Below are positions 26,701-38,476 of a stretch of DNA of 64,000 nucleotides, piece after piece. The DNA comes from Liolophura sinensis (lineage: Eukaryota; Mollusca; Polyplacophora; Chitonida; Chitonidae). Both the position numbers and the translations under genes were made by a program. The number at the start of each line of letters is the position of its first letter. The stretch's first letter is position 1. The notes under the pieces are model-generated. The model was not told the origin of the DNA and ran no database searches. It worked only from the letters and a program-made list of their open reading frames with translations. Location of the stretch: NCBI RefSeq assembly GCF_032854445.1, contig NC_088295.1, forward strand, positions 66,695,249 to 66,759,248, given 5' to 3'.

Positions 26701-29700
26701 GAAATCGTTTCTTCCCACCATAATGCAGGTCTGCGATCGGATCATGCGTCGATTTTTAATGAACATATCACGTTCAGTGCAAACATTCTTTGTGATATTT
26801 TGCCGTCAGATCCATAAATATAACATATCACAGTGATCTGCAACTGTCTGAAAAGTTTCTTATTAGCGTAGAAACTTTCAGCAAGAAAAAATTACGTCTG
26901 CTTTTGTAGAGAAGCGGTGAGTAGAAAGGAAGAGGAAATCAAAGGCATTCTCACTGTAAAGCGAATTTGCCTTTAACCTGATCCTCGTCTTTGTCATAGA
27001 TATCCCTTGCCATCATTAAAGTTCACCAGGATGATAGATAGCATGTAATTTTCAGACGTTGGCTTTGACATTGGGAGATTTTGTATTGATTACATCCTCA
27101 CTGGGGGTGATTCGTCGGCTACCGACACAAAGAGACGCAAAGGCTCCAAACTGACATGCAGATTAGAATGACTCCACGCTTGTAAAAGTAACATTTGTCT
27201 CGCGAATACGTAACCGGAGTTAGATTTTGGTGACAATAACATCTGACGTTCGTTAAATACAATTTTCGTGGCACTTAGTAAAGCTTGGATGTGTGAGCCA
27301 ATGTGGTTAAGTTTGTCATTCTCTTGGTTTACGCCTTGTACTCCAGTTTCCGCCGCTTATGTCGATGTCTAGATCTATGTCATCAGAATTACAGTAGTTC
27401 CATACTGAGAGCTTATCATTCATTGCAATATTTGATAAACATGTGCGGATGTAGATTTTGGGTAAGTTGGAAAATAATTCACTGCATAATATCAACTGAA
27501 CCGTAGTAGAAATAGCAGAAATCTCTTTTTCTTTCAATAACTTTGACGCATACCTTTCCAATGTTTGTCATCATTATAACATGCAATCCATGTTTTCCTC
27601 CCAGTTCTTTTTTATCATTCTGACATGTTTATTCCGTTTAAAATAAAAAAAACAGTTTTACAAACTGTTCTTCACTTTGATTGCCCCATGGGAACGTGGA
27701 CGTGCACCTAATATCGTCTCGGTATGTAACTAAGCCTGTTTTATGTTCTCTTGTGTTTTTGAAGAAACTGTTCTGACACCTGTTTTGTCTCGTGGGAATC
27801 CATAACGCCAGAATGTGTCGAGCGATAGACTAAATAATGGGCCGTATATACTCCTTGACGGGATAACTACATTTAGCCAATGAATGTTTTCTACTTCGTG
27901 GTGTGAATCCTTAATTGTGTTGTTGTGCTTTGCCGATGATGATAATCTCTTCAGCGTCACACTTCTGAAGCTGATGTAATACAAAAAATCCAAAAATGTT
28001 CAAAAGTGTATCATCAGATAAGACAGACTTAAATGTTAATACGCGCACCGTCAAGAATAAAGTAACACCAAACCTAATCATTTTAGTATCTGGTTACTAA
28101 TAACTGGCCACACCTATCCCTTTTGCCTTATAGGGACTATACCAGAGATTATTGTCTTTAAAAAAAATCCATATCTGCCAATCAAATCACACTTTTCCTT
28201 AGTTACACAAAACAGCCAAAATTATTGCCTTCCTAAAAAAATAGAAGTGTACTATTAACAAAGTTAACATGACTTTTAATTCTGAGGGATTTATAACGTA
28301 ACTCGCTTTACACACTTCGTGAAATTTGTTAAAGATTTTGAATGGTACCACGTGCACTGACAAGGCTGATAATTTGTGGAATGTAATTATTTAGGCTGTT
28401 TTAAAATAATAGCAAACATTTTCAAATAGTAGTAAACATTGCATTAGACTGATTCTGATCGATATTTTGCGAAAAATTTCACGATATAATCTGTAAATGT
28501 GTCTTTTGACACACCAGTAGAGGTCTCTGGCCATTTTCTGAATTTTCATACTGGCGGAGACAAGGGCGGAGAAAATTTCTGGTTGGCCACGGATTGGTTG
28601 ATTGATGAATTAGTTCAATGACTGTATTTTTTAGTGTTAGCTCAACCGTATGCTGGAAGTCAGTTCCAGTGTGGAGCAAAAGTAAGAGCAATGCCCCCCA
28701 GGGGATACCCACACTGGTACAGCCAGTAAGCTGCAAACCTTATCGAGGGGAGGGTGGATGGAGACGGGAATAAAGGAGGGAAAGGAAAGGTGAGGCAGAT
28801 TCCGTGACGAGCATTGACAGCAGTGATTGATCACGGCAGCGACACCCGGAAAGATGGAGTGCAGTTCAATGGATGGCAGCAATTTACATTCGCTCAGTTG
28901 TGAACTGTGGCAAGTTTGCTGGAGAAAACGGGCTATGCTATATAGATAACGGTTAATGAAACTGTGACTGGAGACGTACGGTTTAGAATGCCAACTTCCT
29001 TGTTGGACAATTTATAGCGCCGTCAATTTGCAGGAAGAGGATCGCGGTTGGATAGGCCTAATACCATAAACAATAGACCTGGGCTTTCAAAATTGAGACG
29101 TCGACGTTAAATGAGAACTTCAAGCTGTACTCAGTACAATATGGTACCAGCTTTAATGCTGTCGGAGTACTGTTATAGTGCTTTTATACTCTTGCATTTA
29201 TTGAAATACCCTAAACGCAAAGTTGAGTTGTGTTTTACTTTAGCAAAAGGCTACAACTGGTAAATCGTGGAAGACTTCACACGTATATAACTTAACCATC
29301 TGAACACTCAACAATAAAGTCGGTGAGCAATGCTCTCCGTAAAGTACATACGTATTTTAATCATTTCCTTTAGAGATTAAATTAATTTTGGTGGTGGAAA
29401 ATTTGTATACTTTCTTTTCCGCCATAAACGGAAGAGGCCTAGTTGAGCTCGGCGAACACACTTAATGCGACTATATAAAGGGAATTTTCTGGGAGAAAAA
29501 AAAGCAAACAGAATCCATATACATCTGTGCAGATACTTACCAAGAATGAGTATAAAAACATATGAAATGGACAGATTAAATACAACTATTTATGCCTTCC
29601 TAAAGGAACTTTTCTGGGAGAAAAAAGAGCAAACAGAATCCATATACATCTGTGGAGTTACTTACCAAGAATAAGTATAAGAACGTCCGAAATTGCAAGA

Positions 29701-29939
29701 CTCAACAGGTAAAAATTCGTGGCTGTGTGCATGTAGGAATTTTTGGCCACCACTATGCACGTTGAAACATTTCCGATGACACCCGTGAAGAATATGATAC
29801 CGTAGATGGTGGTAAGAATAACTACCGATTCCACACTGCCCCGCTTAGGGCCCAGGTAGTCCGTCAGGTACGTATTTCTGTCGAAGGAACTGTTCGTGGC
29901 GTTCCTAAAGGTAGATGTCCAGTTGAACATGTTAGACAT
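17161..29939 (-). CDS. PRXamide (pyrokinin/CAPA/neuromedin U-type) neuropeptide GPCR, four coding exons
   Basis: Joining minus-strand exons 29939-29666, 19945-19409, 18374-18243 and 17768-17161 gives 1551 nt, 516 residues plus stop; all introns are phase 1 with GT-AG ends. Visible: N-glycosylation sites N6, N13, N16; TM1 about 38-64 with G56-N57; TM2 with LAISD (D85); disulfide cysteines C113 and C200; ERYVAICHP at TM3 (E137-R138-Y139); TM6 motif FFICWAPYHAQRLM (277-290); TM7 NPVLY (325-329); CRCC (345-348), a likely palmitoylation site; then a long Ser/Thr/Asn-rich tail of about 168 residues. The TM2-TM3 loop GLPPELYSIW, the ERY variant and the TM6 text are typical of insect pyrokinin/CAPA and vertebrate neuromedin U receptors; the molluscan small cardioactive peptide receptor is in the same clade. 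Family role: plasma-membrane receptor for amidated neuropeptides, usually Gq-coupled. The exact ligand is inference. Confidence 0.93.
17769..18242 (-). other. Receptor intron 3 (474 bp)
   Basis: Phase 1 intron between TM7-coding exons 3 and 4, GTAATG to TTTCAG. AT-rich; no repeat or other feature seen. Confidence 0.85.
18243..18374 (-). CDS. Receptor exon 3 (TM6, outer loop 3, start of TM7)
   Basis: 132 nt, missed by simple ORF calling because it is short. The acceptor is CCTGTTTAG; an alternative AG four codon-bases downstream (TTGCAG) would also splice in frame but drops two residues and fits the family alignment less well. It encodes V271 to S314 plus the first base of G315, including AVVIAFFICWAPYHAQRL. 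The donor is TCAG before GTAATG. Confidence 0.88.
18375..19408 (-). other. Receptor intron 2 (1034 bp), mostly minisatellite
   Basis: Phase 1 intron, GTAAGC to GTTTAG. About 57 percent of it is the 25-bp minisatellite at 18497-19090. The plus-strand run of T near 19210 is an A-run in the transcript sense. Confidence 0.85.
18497..19090. repeat. 25-bp minisatellite with four-unit higher-order blocks, inside receptor intron 2
   Basis: About 24 units of 23-25 bp, each close to AGTCACACGGAGTCTGCAAC plus ACACT. Two four-unit blocks (about 98 and 100 bp) are each repeated almost exactly: one near 18597-18793, the other near 18893-19090. This shows recent block duplication. Confidence 0.95.
19409..19945 (-). 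CDS. Receptor exon 2 (TM3 to TM5 and third inner loop)
   Basis: 537 nt beginning after TGTGTTGCAG and ending CTAG before GTAAGC. It completes G92 and encodes residues 93-270 plus the first base of V271. It contains the first outer loop, C113, the ERY motif, TM4, the second outer loop with C200, TM5 and the basic end of inner loop 3 (SRARKAVIKML). Confidence 0.92.
20513..20634. repeat. Near-palindrome: 47-bp inverted arms with 28-bp loop
   Basis: Arm 20513-20559 and the reverse complement of 20588-20634 match at about 41 of 47 positions (both contain TTGGGCA, GATGGGCCGCG, ATTTTATCC, CAACATTCT). It could be a foldback/MITE remnant or a transcribed hairpin, since it lies in receptor intron 1. 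Confidence 0.85.
21328..21557 (+). repeat. Lophotrochozoan SINE copy with tRNA-like end
   Basis: AACTGGTATTTTACGCCGTA, ATATGACAGCGGCCAACATT, CGCAGGTTGGTGACAGACAC and GGCTGGAGAGGAGG match the copy at 3329-3520. The right end, read on the minus strand, gives GGGGCCTACGTGGCGCAATG, a tRNA-like head. The SINE therefore reads head to tail on the minus strand. Confidence 0.8.
24640..25290 (+). pseudogene. Possible decayed class A GPCR fragment
   Basis: Plus-strand translation around 24750-24860 reads IDGFMTGSLIALNVTTAI followed by RH and LVTFHLRAISKSD, like a TM3 end with its inner loop. From 25052, RRIIERRQDLAKAALTV then (after one stop) LIAICLFALPWSHLVDIM resembles the basic inner loop 3 and TM6 of an amine-type receptor. 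25200-25285 is hydrophobic, as a TM7 would be. Stops and frame changes intervene, and TM1, TM2 and most of TM4-TM5 are not seen. The similarity is by eye and may be chance. If real, it is an antisense resident of receptor intron 1. Confidence 0.28.
26055..26149 (-). repeat. SINE 3' end fragment
   Basis: CGTCGTATAAATGAAATATT, CAGCACGGCGTAAAGCACC, then AAATAAATAAATAAATT. This is a 5'-truncated copy of the same SINE, tail to the right, inside receptor intron 1. Confidence 0.75.
29475..29700 (-). repeat. Local tandem duplication copying the exon 1 splice donor
   Basis: The block at about 29592-29700 (end of exon 1 plus start of intron 1) is repeated at about 29475-29585. Both share TTCTGGGAGAAAAAA, AACAGAATCCATATACATCT and CTTACCAAGAAT. 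The second copy has an intact CTTGGTAAGT donor and a pseudo-exon end reading SYVFILILG in place of SDVLILILG. Confidence 0.85.
29666..29939 (-). CDS. Receptor exon 1 (N-terminus, TM1, TM2)
   Basis: Encodes residues 1-91 and the first base of G92. An in-frame TAG two codons before the first ATG makes M1 the most upstream possible start. M4 has a better Kozak context (A at -3) and may also be used. The exon ends ATTCTTG before GTAAGT, a strong donor. It carries the glycosylated extracellular tail, TM1 and TM2 up to LILILG. Confidence 0.9.
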
Positions 29940-31013
29940 TGGCTAAACCAAATTTCTGTGCGGCTATATCCTCGATTCTTTGAGGCTGTTTGGTCGCATC
30001 GCTACAGTTGAACACGTACACTCAAAACCTATTCCACATTGCTCCAGTGTGTAGGATGCGATGGCCGTGTGGGCTTTTAGACACATATATCGGTACACCA
30101 TAAATAGCACATGTAAAGTATATTCACAAATTATCTACGTTCAAAACTTCTGTTTAATATGCACGTAGTTGACACTAACATAGCTAAAATTCCAAACACA
30201 ATACGAGCACTCCTCAACGAAACGAAAAGAATATCGTTATAAACGATTAAGAGTTCCGATTTAAATCCCCAAGCGTTGTCTCCAGGAAAACTTTCAATTC
30301 TTGCCTTATTATGACTCTGAAATTGTCGCAACAGGTGTACACATCTATGGCTTCACCAGCATTACCTTACCAACAACACATATGGGCCTTTAAAGCCTTT
30401 TGAAACATACACCCATAGTTAAGATTTAGCGTAAACATTATGGAGAAATTCCAGGCCATGTTTCTACGTTGCCACGTAGGTCGTGGATGAGAGAAAGAGA
30501 ACAGCTCGTCCCAGCCAACCAATCTGAGATCACGGAGACGAATATTGTCTGGGAATTTAAGAGATGGACGCCTTAAAGCAAATCAGCGCTTCACTCTGTC
30601 CACTGATGAATTCCCTCCAAACATGCAGCACCAGGCACTTTTCTTGAATCTCCTCCCATACTCTAACTATCGACCGTGCAGGATGGGTTTGCTCAGTGCG
30701 GAAACCTCGCGCGTTTGCTGCCAGCCACACTTTTGACTAATGGTCTCTGTATACGGATCTTTCACCAGTGTCTAATCTGTGGTCCACAGATCAAACGAGG
30801 GTCATGTCCACTGGACGTTCTAATCTATATTCGACAAGTAAATATGATCATTCAGCGCTTAGAAACAGTGCCTTTGTTTGGATGCCTCCAACTGTAGAGG
30901 TATTCCTGTGAGTAAAAACATTTAACTATGCAATAGCTAAATCACACTTTGTTAATGGATCGGCTTTGCCGACACTGGCTTAAGTTTCGCCTTGCTAGCG
31001 GGTTTTACTCCAT

Positions 31014-31051
31014 ACAGATGGCATAATGCGTTACGCCATTATGCCGTCTGT
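31014..31051. repeat. Short inverted repeat (15-bp arms, 8-bp loop)
   Basis: ACAGATGGCATAATG and CATTATGCCGTCTGT are reverse complements except for one base. No run of T follows, and no function can be assigned. Confidence 0.8.
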
Positions 31052-34000
31052 ACATCCATCACTTACCTGATTTATGAAAGAGGGTTTTTGTTTTGAAGCC
31101 CCTGAAAAGCTACCCAATTAATACCTGCCAGACTATAACAATTCCGTCTTTCATAATGATGCCGCAGAGCTTAATTTTCAATGGCGACGACATGATTTAT
31201 ACCTTAGATCTTGTACTGTAGGCTCTTCTGGACGTATATTCTCATTAAGGTGACACATCCACGTAATTACAGTATCGATGTGTGACAGAAGTACAAACAG
31301 AAGCTTTACACAGATCCCTACAGGATTCACATTTAGTAGTACTGAAAGGCATTGTTTTTGTCATTGATCCAAAGATAGGCTTTTTATTTTAATGTTCTCG
31401 TTGACATTTCCGCCTGCATGAAAATGTCAATGACCAAGACTATTTGTTTTTTGGGCTCACTATAGATTTAATAGATTTAGTGTCAATGGTTGAGGTTGTG
31501 CTAAAACAGGTTTCTATGGCGTTTCTTTGTTTGTTTAAAACAATTTAATATTAGGATTATTTCTGACACATTAAGCTAGATGACGTCATTTTAAAAACTG
31601 GTGAACGGTAATGTTTTTGACGAAAAGAATATAAAAACGTCAACGAGTTATCACAAGGACATTGTATTTCAGTGTGAAAATAACATTTTAACCAAAACCG
31701 TTAATGCTTACGTTAGAGTCAACAGGTCACTTTTTCGGTGTAAAAACATGATATCAGTAATGTACATCGCAATGGTTAATGTCTTAGTTTTGCAAATGAT
31801 TAGATGTTGAATTAATTCAAAATTGATGACATTCAGAATTTAACTATTCTCCCGCATAGAAAGTTAACATTTATTGAACAAAATACTTTTACACCTTATA
31901 TATTGTGTAAATATATGGGCTTATATTTTAATAGACCACGCATGGGTTTAACCAACATTATCGGTGAATTATGATTTAGACCTACAGAAATATTTGCTAT
32001 TAATTTGTTTGGATAACATATTACACTTAAAAAAACATGTTTTTTCTGTTTGTTTTTCGTGGGCAATGAAACCTTATTTTAATGAGTTACTCGAGCTTTC
32101 CACAGGGCACTTTAACCTCAAACATTTCTCAGTCCAAAACATCACATCAACCAGTCAGCAGACGTTGGGCTTTTGTAACACCCCTTTGTGAGTCAGAAGG
32201 ATGTGGTCAATCTTTCTCTAGTCATCGGTCATTCATTAACAAGGGACAACTCTACAGTGACACCTTACAGGATGGGCTTTGCAGTGAATTTTAGGACCAG
32301 TATCTGGAAAGATGTTTAAACAACCAAACTGACGTGAACGTAAATACACAGTTTGCTATTATACAGCAAAGAAAATGTTACAGTATTACAACTGTCACGT
32401 TCTCCTCCCTTCCCCAAAGTCTCTACATCAGAAAACAAAGAACTGCTACCCTATTAATACTTTCGTCCCACGTGGCAGATTTATCTCTCGTTATTGTGAT
32501 GGTGATGGATGGGTAATGTGTTTGTAAACGACACGCGTTATCTGCTGCGAGACTATAGATCAAGACAACGGAAATATTATTTGTAAACACGTGTTTAAGT
32601 ATTTCAACAAGACTTTATATTCCATGGAATTATCACAAAGATGACGGATAATATATAACAGCATATCTTCAGCAGCGGTTGTCATGTGAACTAAATATAT
32701 AACATTTTACCAACTAATAATATTTTATATTGCACGCCTGGTTCCATATTCAAGAGGATCAGAGTATTCCATGCCACTGTGCGACCATTACTCGCGTGTG
32801 AACGGCTTTTAGTATAACGGACAAATGCAGTTGTCCTTGTGGAGTGAGACTGTATACAATGGGCACAGAAATCGATTTCACCCGCCATTCAATCCGAAAT
32901 TTCATTGTAAATCCATCAGTCAGGGACCTATCACTGTCAATAGCTATCATCAAAAAGACGTTGGTTCGACTCCCATGGATGAATTCGTCGAGAGTCCACT
33001 TCTGTGCGCTGTAACAACGCACTTTGATTGTGCTAACTCACCTGTGTCTATTCAAATTAACGTTGATTCATTGCAAACGTCTGTTTCGTTTATGAACATC
33101 CGGCAAATAATCCCCTGATTGTGACTTTGTTTGATAATTTATAGCCATTGATTGCTCTGTTCTTATATTTACGAAAAAAGATAACTGAGAGTTTCATCAA
33201 TAAGTTGTACAAACAGCAAAAATTTCTATTTATTTTTGGCATTTTTTCTTCACAAAAATACAAAACCGCAGTTTCCAAAAATAACTGTCTTATCCGTCCA
33301 TTTCATTTCATAAGGGCATTACCATGTTCTTGAGTCTGCCTGTCCGGTTAAATGGCCATCAAACGTTTCACTATCTTTAAAGATGCTTCTAGCTTGCTCA
33401 AAAGTATAATGCGTTTCTTGCTTAAGGTTTCCAGCCTTTGCTATCGTTGTGGCACGTTCCGGTCAACAACTCGCTGGGTCATCTTTACTTCACGTGTTTC
33501 ATGGTTTATTGAGATGTATTCTTTCAAAAACTGCTAACGGATTCTTTCGCTCATTAACTAGATCATCCACATTTTGTGTGAAGTATACATGTATCAATAA
33601 GTAGAAGTAAGTAAATAAATCAAGTGAATAATAAGCAAATTTCCATCAAGTACGTAATATTTTGTTGTGCTACATGGTTGGATGACACATTGATCGAGCT
33701 GATTTGCGAAGACCAAATCGAACAGAGTCTTAATGAGATTGCCCTTGTAAAGTCTTGTCCTTAAGAAAAATTGCTGATTTATTCTTGTTTTGTATCGACG
33801 AAGTTGGACACTTACTTGATGATAGCGCACTTTGGCTGCAGAGTAAGGATCACGAAGGAAAGTTGGTTTCTTCCAAAATGCGATTTAGTTTCCATTGAGA
33901 AGTTGACCTGTTTACGTGCTAATGTCTTGATGCAGTTGAGACTGGTGGTGGGGTACCGGGTGTAAAGCCGCGTAAGTAGATCGCTCTCACGGAAATTTGA

Positions 34001-35805
34001 CCGACCCTTGACGTATCGAGGACTGGTCTTAGCGGACCTTTGCTTTCGATGCTGTGATTTCATTTCGCTGAGTGACCTCTGTGCACTGACCTTTCCTGGA
34101 CCTCATCTTGACACCGGTCCGAGCCGTCTTCAATGGGCAATCTTATACCGATTCTCTGTCAATATTACTCACGTCGGTTCAGAGCTGGAAACTGTTGACC
34201 GGCCGCACAAATCTTTCAACTTCTGACGAAGGACCATTGGAGCCAGTGCAAGCATATCGACTGCTGTAATAAACCAAGATGACTTTCTGTTGACAAATGA
34301 GTCATCATTTATCTACCAACAGCTGAATTATTAATAACCTTTTCTCACAACCATATCAGAAGTGTGGCGGATGTGCTAACTAAACTTGGTATTTTCGGTG
34401 CGAATGTTCTTGTCAAACATTCTAAATACAGAAAACAGTGATAGTCTAGATACTATGCGAAAAGAAAATACATTTACCTGGTATTTAAAAGACATTTTCT
34501 TAAATACTGAAAAAAGACCCATTATACTAACGTCTAAAACAGAGCCCTTCGTGTATGGAGAGAAGCAGACCTCTGCAGGAGCAAATTTCGATTTTGTTAA
34601 ACTGATATACTGAATAACGAACATGTTTTTCCATATATATACTTTTTTTTCAGCTATAACAATTTAGATGAATTCGTTGTAATCTCGTACATGAGAGAGA
34701 AGTCAGTACCGCTATCGACAAAAGAGCACATGTAATTTTTGCTTTGTTCGCTTGTTTATTACCTTTTACAAACCCATTTCCGTTGTATCTAGACTGTGCC
34801 TGTTCAGCAAGACGAACCCGATGGCGATATTGTTTCTGCGCTGCTTCAGTAGAAAAAGGTGCAGATGACACCAGGCATGATGTCCCCCAAATCAACGTGT
34901 AAAAATATAGGACTGGCCAGTATACTAACACTGTAGTCTGTTCTCTATATTATGAAGGACTACTCAGCATACTGTGAGACATGCTCTAACCTCAGATTTA
35001 ATGTGGTTATATAACTCTCCAATCCTCATACTATTTGGCGATGTATTTTCTTAAATACGTCATTGACATTTTGGAATCTTTCACAAATTCTGGCATTGTC
35101 ATTTGCTTTCTAATATGATGACCACAAATTTTCCGATAACTATCAAGCCATACAAATAAGTTTTCATTTTATTTCAAACAAATTTATTATTGAACATTTC
35201 GTCGTTACTATCAACAAGTAGAGAATGGGTATGTCTTGGTAACAAGATAAGTATGCCATTTATTGTGAAAGACACGTTGATCGCTTGTCTAAAACTCTGT
35301 AGGAAATGCCAAAAAGATATGGACAATCACACGTCAAGTTTCTCCAAAGCATCTGTAGAAAAGACAGTAGAATTCAAACACCTAGGAAAATATGTCACTC
35401 TATGACCCAGAATAGCAGCCAGACGATTTTACATCTGAATTGGGTACATAACACCCATGGGTACATTTATCAACGTGTCCTATCCGTCTATGGCATGTAC
35501 AAATATGATTATGGTGGACTGTGTTATTGAATTGTTACAACGGAGCCAGGTTTTAGCGGCTGATTAGTTACATAATATAGCTTATCTTGAGCCGACCGCT
35601 GGATGCTATAAATGGGTATTTATGTTCCCAGCAGCCGAAAATCGCCCCAAACTCAAGCCCTTGGATCACGTTACACCCGTGAAAGTCACAATCGATATCG
35701 GGTTTCCAGATTATGGCTGTCCTGTGCAAGCTTCAGTTTACCGTCATTACGGAGAATTCCATCAATGTAAATTCTGTTCTCGGTTTTTAAAGTATTTTTG
35801 TGACG

Positions 35806-35910
35806 GTATTTTATTTATTTGATTTATTTGTTTGGTCTTTTTACGCCGTACTCGAGAATAATTCACTTATACGACGTCGACCATAATTATAGTGGGAATA
35901 CGGCATTTTA
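35806..35910 (+). repeat. SINE 3' end fragment
   Basis: TTATTTATTTGATTTATTTG followed by TTTTTACGCCGTACTCGAGA and CACTTATACGACGTCGACCA. It is the tail and first part of the SINE body, here with the tail on the left. Confidence 0.75.
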
Positions 35911-36854
35911 CGGTACAGATATGGAGATCACGCCCGTATACAGCAACGATTACGTTATTAGTCTATTATTACTATACATATTTGGAGGTCTGTAACTCTA
36001 CACGCCTACTCCTTGTCTTCCTTTGTTGACTAGATTGACAGCACACGTATTAAAAAGTGGATACACATAAAACAGCTGACTGTCTCTTGCCGCAGAGCAG
36101 TGTGCCGTACTCTGCCACACCAGATATCACAACTGTACCCAACATCCCGTGTGACTACATTGTAGATCAGAACGCGATAACTTTCCAATTTATTTATTCC
36201 AGTGACATGTCTGACGAATAACCCGAGATGTTACCGATATTAACGGACAAAGTACCAAGTCCCCTGTGCGCTTTCAAACAACTTCAGTGCTGTTACTGTA
36301 AAAACGGCATTTTAGATTCAGTTAGTTCAGTGTGCCTAACGTAGTGGGAAGAAAAGCCAAGGAAGAGGTGTAGTGTTTTTGCCATGCCGTTCCAGTGATG
36401 TAGCACTTTACAATCGAATTAACCACGCATAAGAACAACCCCCACCCCCTACCCCATCCAACAACAGCATAAAAACTAATTTGAATTAATCCAAAACAGT
36501 TTCGGAAATACACAAGATCTGCCAATTAGTCGTGCTCATTTTACAAGCTCGTCTGTTGTTGTCTTTCTCTCACAAAGAACCTAAAAGTTATTTAGGTATG
36601 TAAAACATACTTTTTCAAAACACTTTGACAATAATGACGATATACAAATAGTGACAATGGTAGACGTATGTTGTTCAGCTTTATTTGCGACTTTGTATAG
36701 CCAATGTGACAAAGATAAAAACATTTCGTCTGAAAATGGCCGTCAAACGTTTGTAATATCGAATAAAAGAATTAATATTCAATCTTCGAGGTACAATATT
36801 TTGACAGATTTTAGACGTCAGGTAGCTGCAACTTGTCGATACGCTGATGGAACC

Positions 36855-37085
36855 TGAAATAATTAGGACAATTTAAAGCCGTTGTGAAATACGTTGGAAT
36901 CAATCACTACTAAACCGATTCCACTTAAGCTCGCGTCGTCCATGCCGATTGCCACCTCGTCGGCCGCGGGACTGCTCCCGACGAAATTAAAGTTGACACA
37001 GAGACTGTTAAGAGGTCGAGCAAAGGCTCTCGGCGAAAGGCAATTGATTCTATTCTGTGTAGATCCCCACTGTGCTCCAGCACCG
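36855..37085. repeat. Interspersed repeat, copy 1 (partner at 60205-60340)
   Basis: AATTAGGACAATTTAAAGCC, GTGAAATACG, CAATCACT, CCACTTAAGCTCGCG and GATTGCCACCTC line up in order with 60205-60340. This copy continues into an unusually GC-rich patch (GTCGGCCGCGGGACTGC). Family unknown to me. Confidence 0.6.
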
Positions 37086-38476
37086 GTAAAGTAAAAATAA
37101 ATACCACCAGTGCATTTCATTAGGCTGTAATACAATTCTAGTTGTCCAGCAGATATACTAGTGTTACTAATAAAAGTAATAGCACTATACACCCTGTCAA
37201 CCAATGGCCTAATTAGTCAACGGAAAGAACTGACAAAGTGTCTTTACTTTGTGCTTAAAATTTCTGCAGTTAACTGTTTAATTGACAGGAAAATCTATTT
37301 TAAGAATCTCTCCGCTTGCTTGTCAAAGCAAAGATTTTTTTGTCTCTAACCCAAGCGCTGTTGCCCCAGACATGAAATTCTTAACTTGAAGAGCGCGCGG
37401 TTTATTGTGAAAGCTTATGTCAGGTCAGAAGCAGTTCTGCTGGTGCATATATCTGTGCATGGTAATGGTTTTGTGATATATGCCTGATTAAAGATACACA
37501 AATTCGTCTTTAACAAACCCTCACAAATATACTGAATATAATTAAAATTAAATTTTCATTGTGATCTTTTTTGGTGTAGAGATTTCGAATCAAAGTCTAT
37601 TATTTGTCCTTATGACAGTAGGAAATCGTGATAATGTTTTGAAAACTGCTGTAAAATGCATGTTACCGTTCTTAATCCTATCCGATTCATATTTATCTTC
37701 AATTTTTACTGTATGTATGCGGACTTCCTGCGTCTTGTTGTTGTTGATCTCGGCTTCTCGGTCATTTCACATGTATGGTTAATGATTCATTCATATGTTT
37801 GTATTGTTTTGTGGCGCATAAAGCTTCGGTGTTTATAAGTTTAGTGTGATTGTAAATAGAGTGTACATTATGGAAATGTATATTGGTGTTCTAAACATGT
37901 TTCAGATCAAACCAACCAGAATTTTCTTTTTCGTTAGTCTATAAATATGAGAGACGGAGTTGTGAAGCTCGAGGTCATTTCTTCAAATATACTTTAAAGC
38001 AGTCATTTAATCAAGTCCGTTTGAGAGGAGTCACATTTACTGCTATTCACTGTGAAGGATTTAGCTGGGTTTGGAGATATCGGCATTCACGCCATTCGAC
38101 AGTCGTCATTTGTACTTCATTTGTATACAGAACACTTTGTAACCTTGTGTTTCGCCGCCTGCTATTTTTATAGACGTTATTTTGGAGCTTGCATCGCTCA
38201 TTGTCTCTCTATGCGATTAAGTAAATTTCATCCTAGTTTACCCTGAAAGTGACTTTGTATATATTTCCAAGTAAACAAATATCGCCAGCTCGGCACCACG
38301 GGCGCTACTGTCAACCCGTCCGCCCTGTGAAGTTATATATTCACAAGCAGTTGGGGGACATGCCAGATTTTACGTGGACTGTCCCTCCTTTGAAAGCTGG
38401 AATATTCAATTCGGACTTGAACATTGTAAGATACTATATATATATTTGAAATTATTTGTATTGTTTTGTTAAAATA

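Larger units (their letters stand above)
19946..29665 (-). other. Receptor intron 1 (9720 bp)
   Basis: Phase 1 intron, GTAAGT to TGTTGCAG. It contains the near-palindrome at 20513-20634, SINE copies at 21328-21557 and 26055-26149, the possible decayed GPCR fragment at 24640-25290 and the duplicated donor block at 29475-29590. The rest is AT-rich sequence in which I recognise nothing. Confidence 0.8.
29940..38089. other. Upstream flank of the receptor gene, no recognisable gene
   Basis: The receptor promoter and any untranslated exon should lie here, but I cannot place a start site. I see a short perfect-loop hairpin at 31014-31051, a SINE fragment at 35806-35910, the repeat at 36855-37085 and a signal-peptide-like open stretch on the minus strand at 34650-34931. 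The rest is AT-rich and unrecognised. Confidence 0.5.

Noticed and set aside
36322-36525. Minus-strand frame with glycine-rich WGRGWG stretch
   Set aside because: Comes from a C-rich run (CCCCCACCCCCTACCCCATC); no homology recognised.
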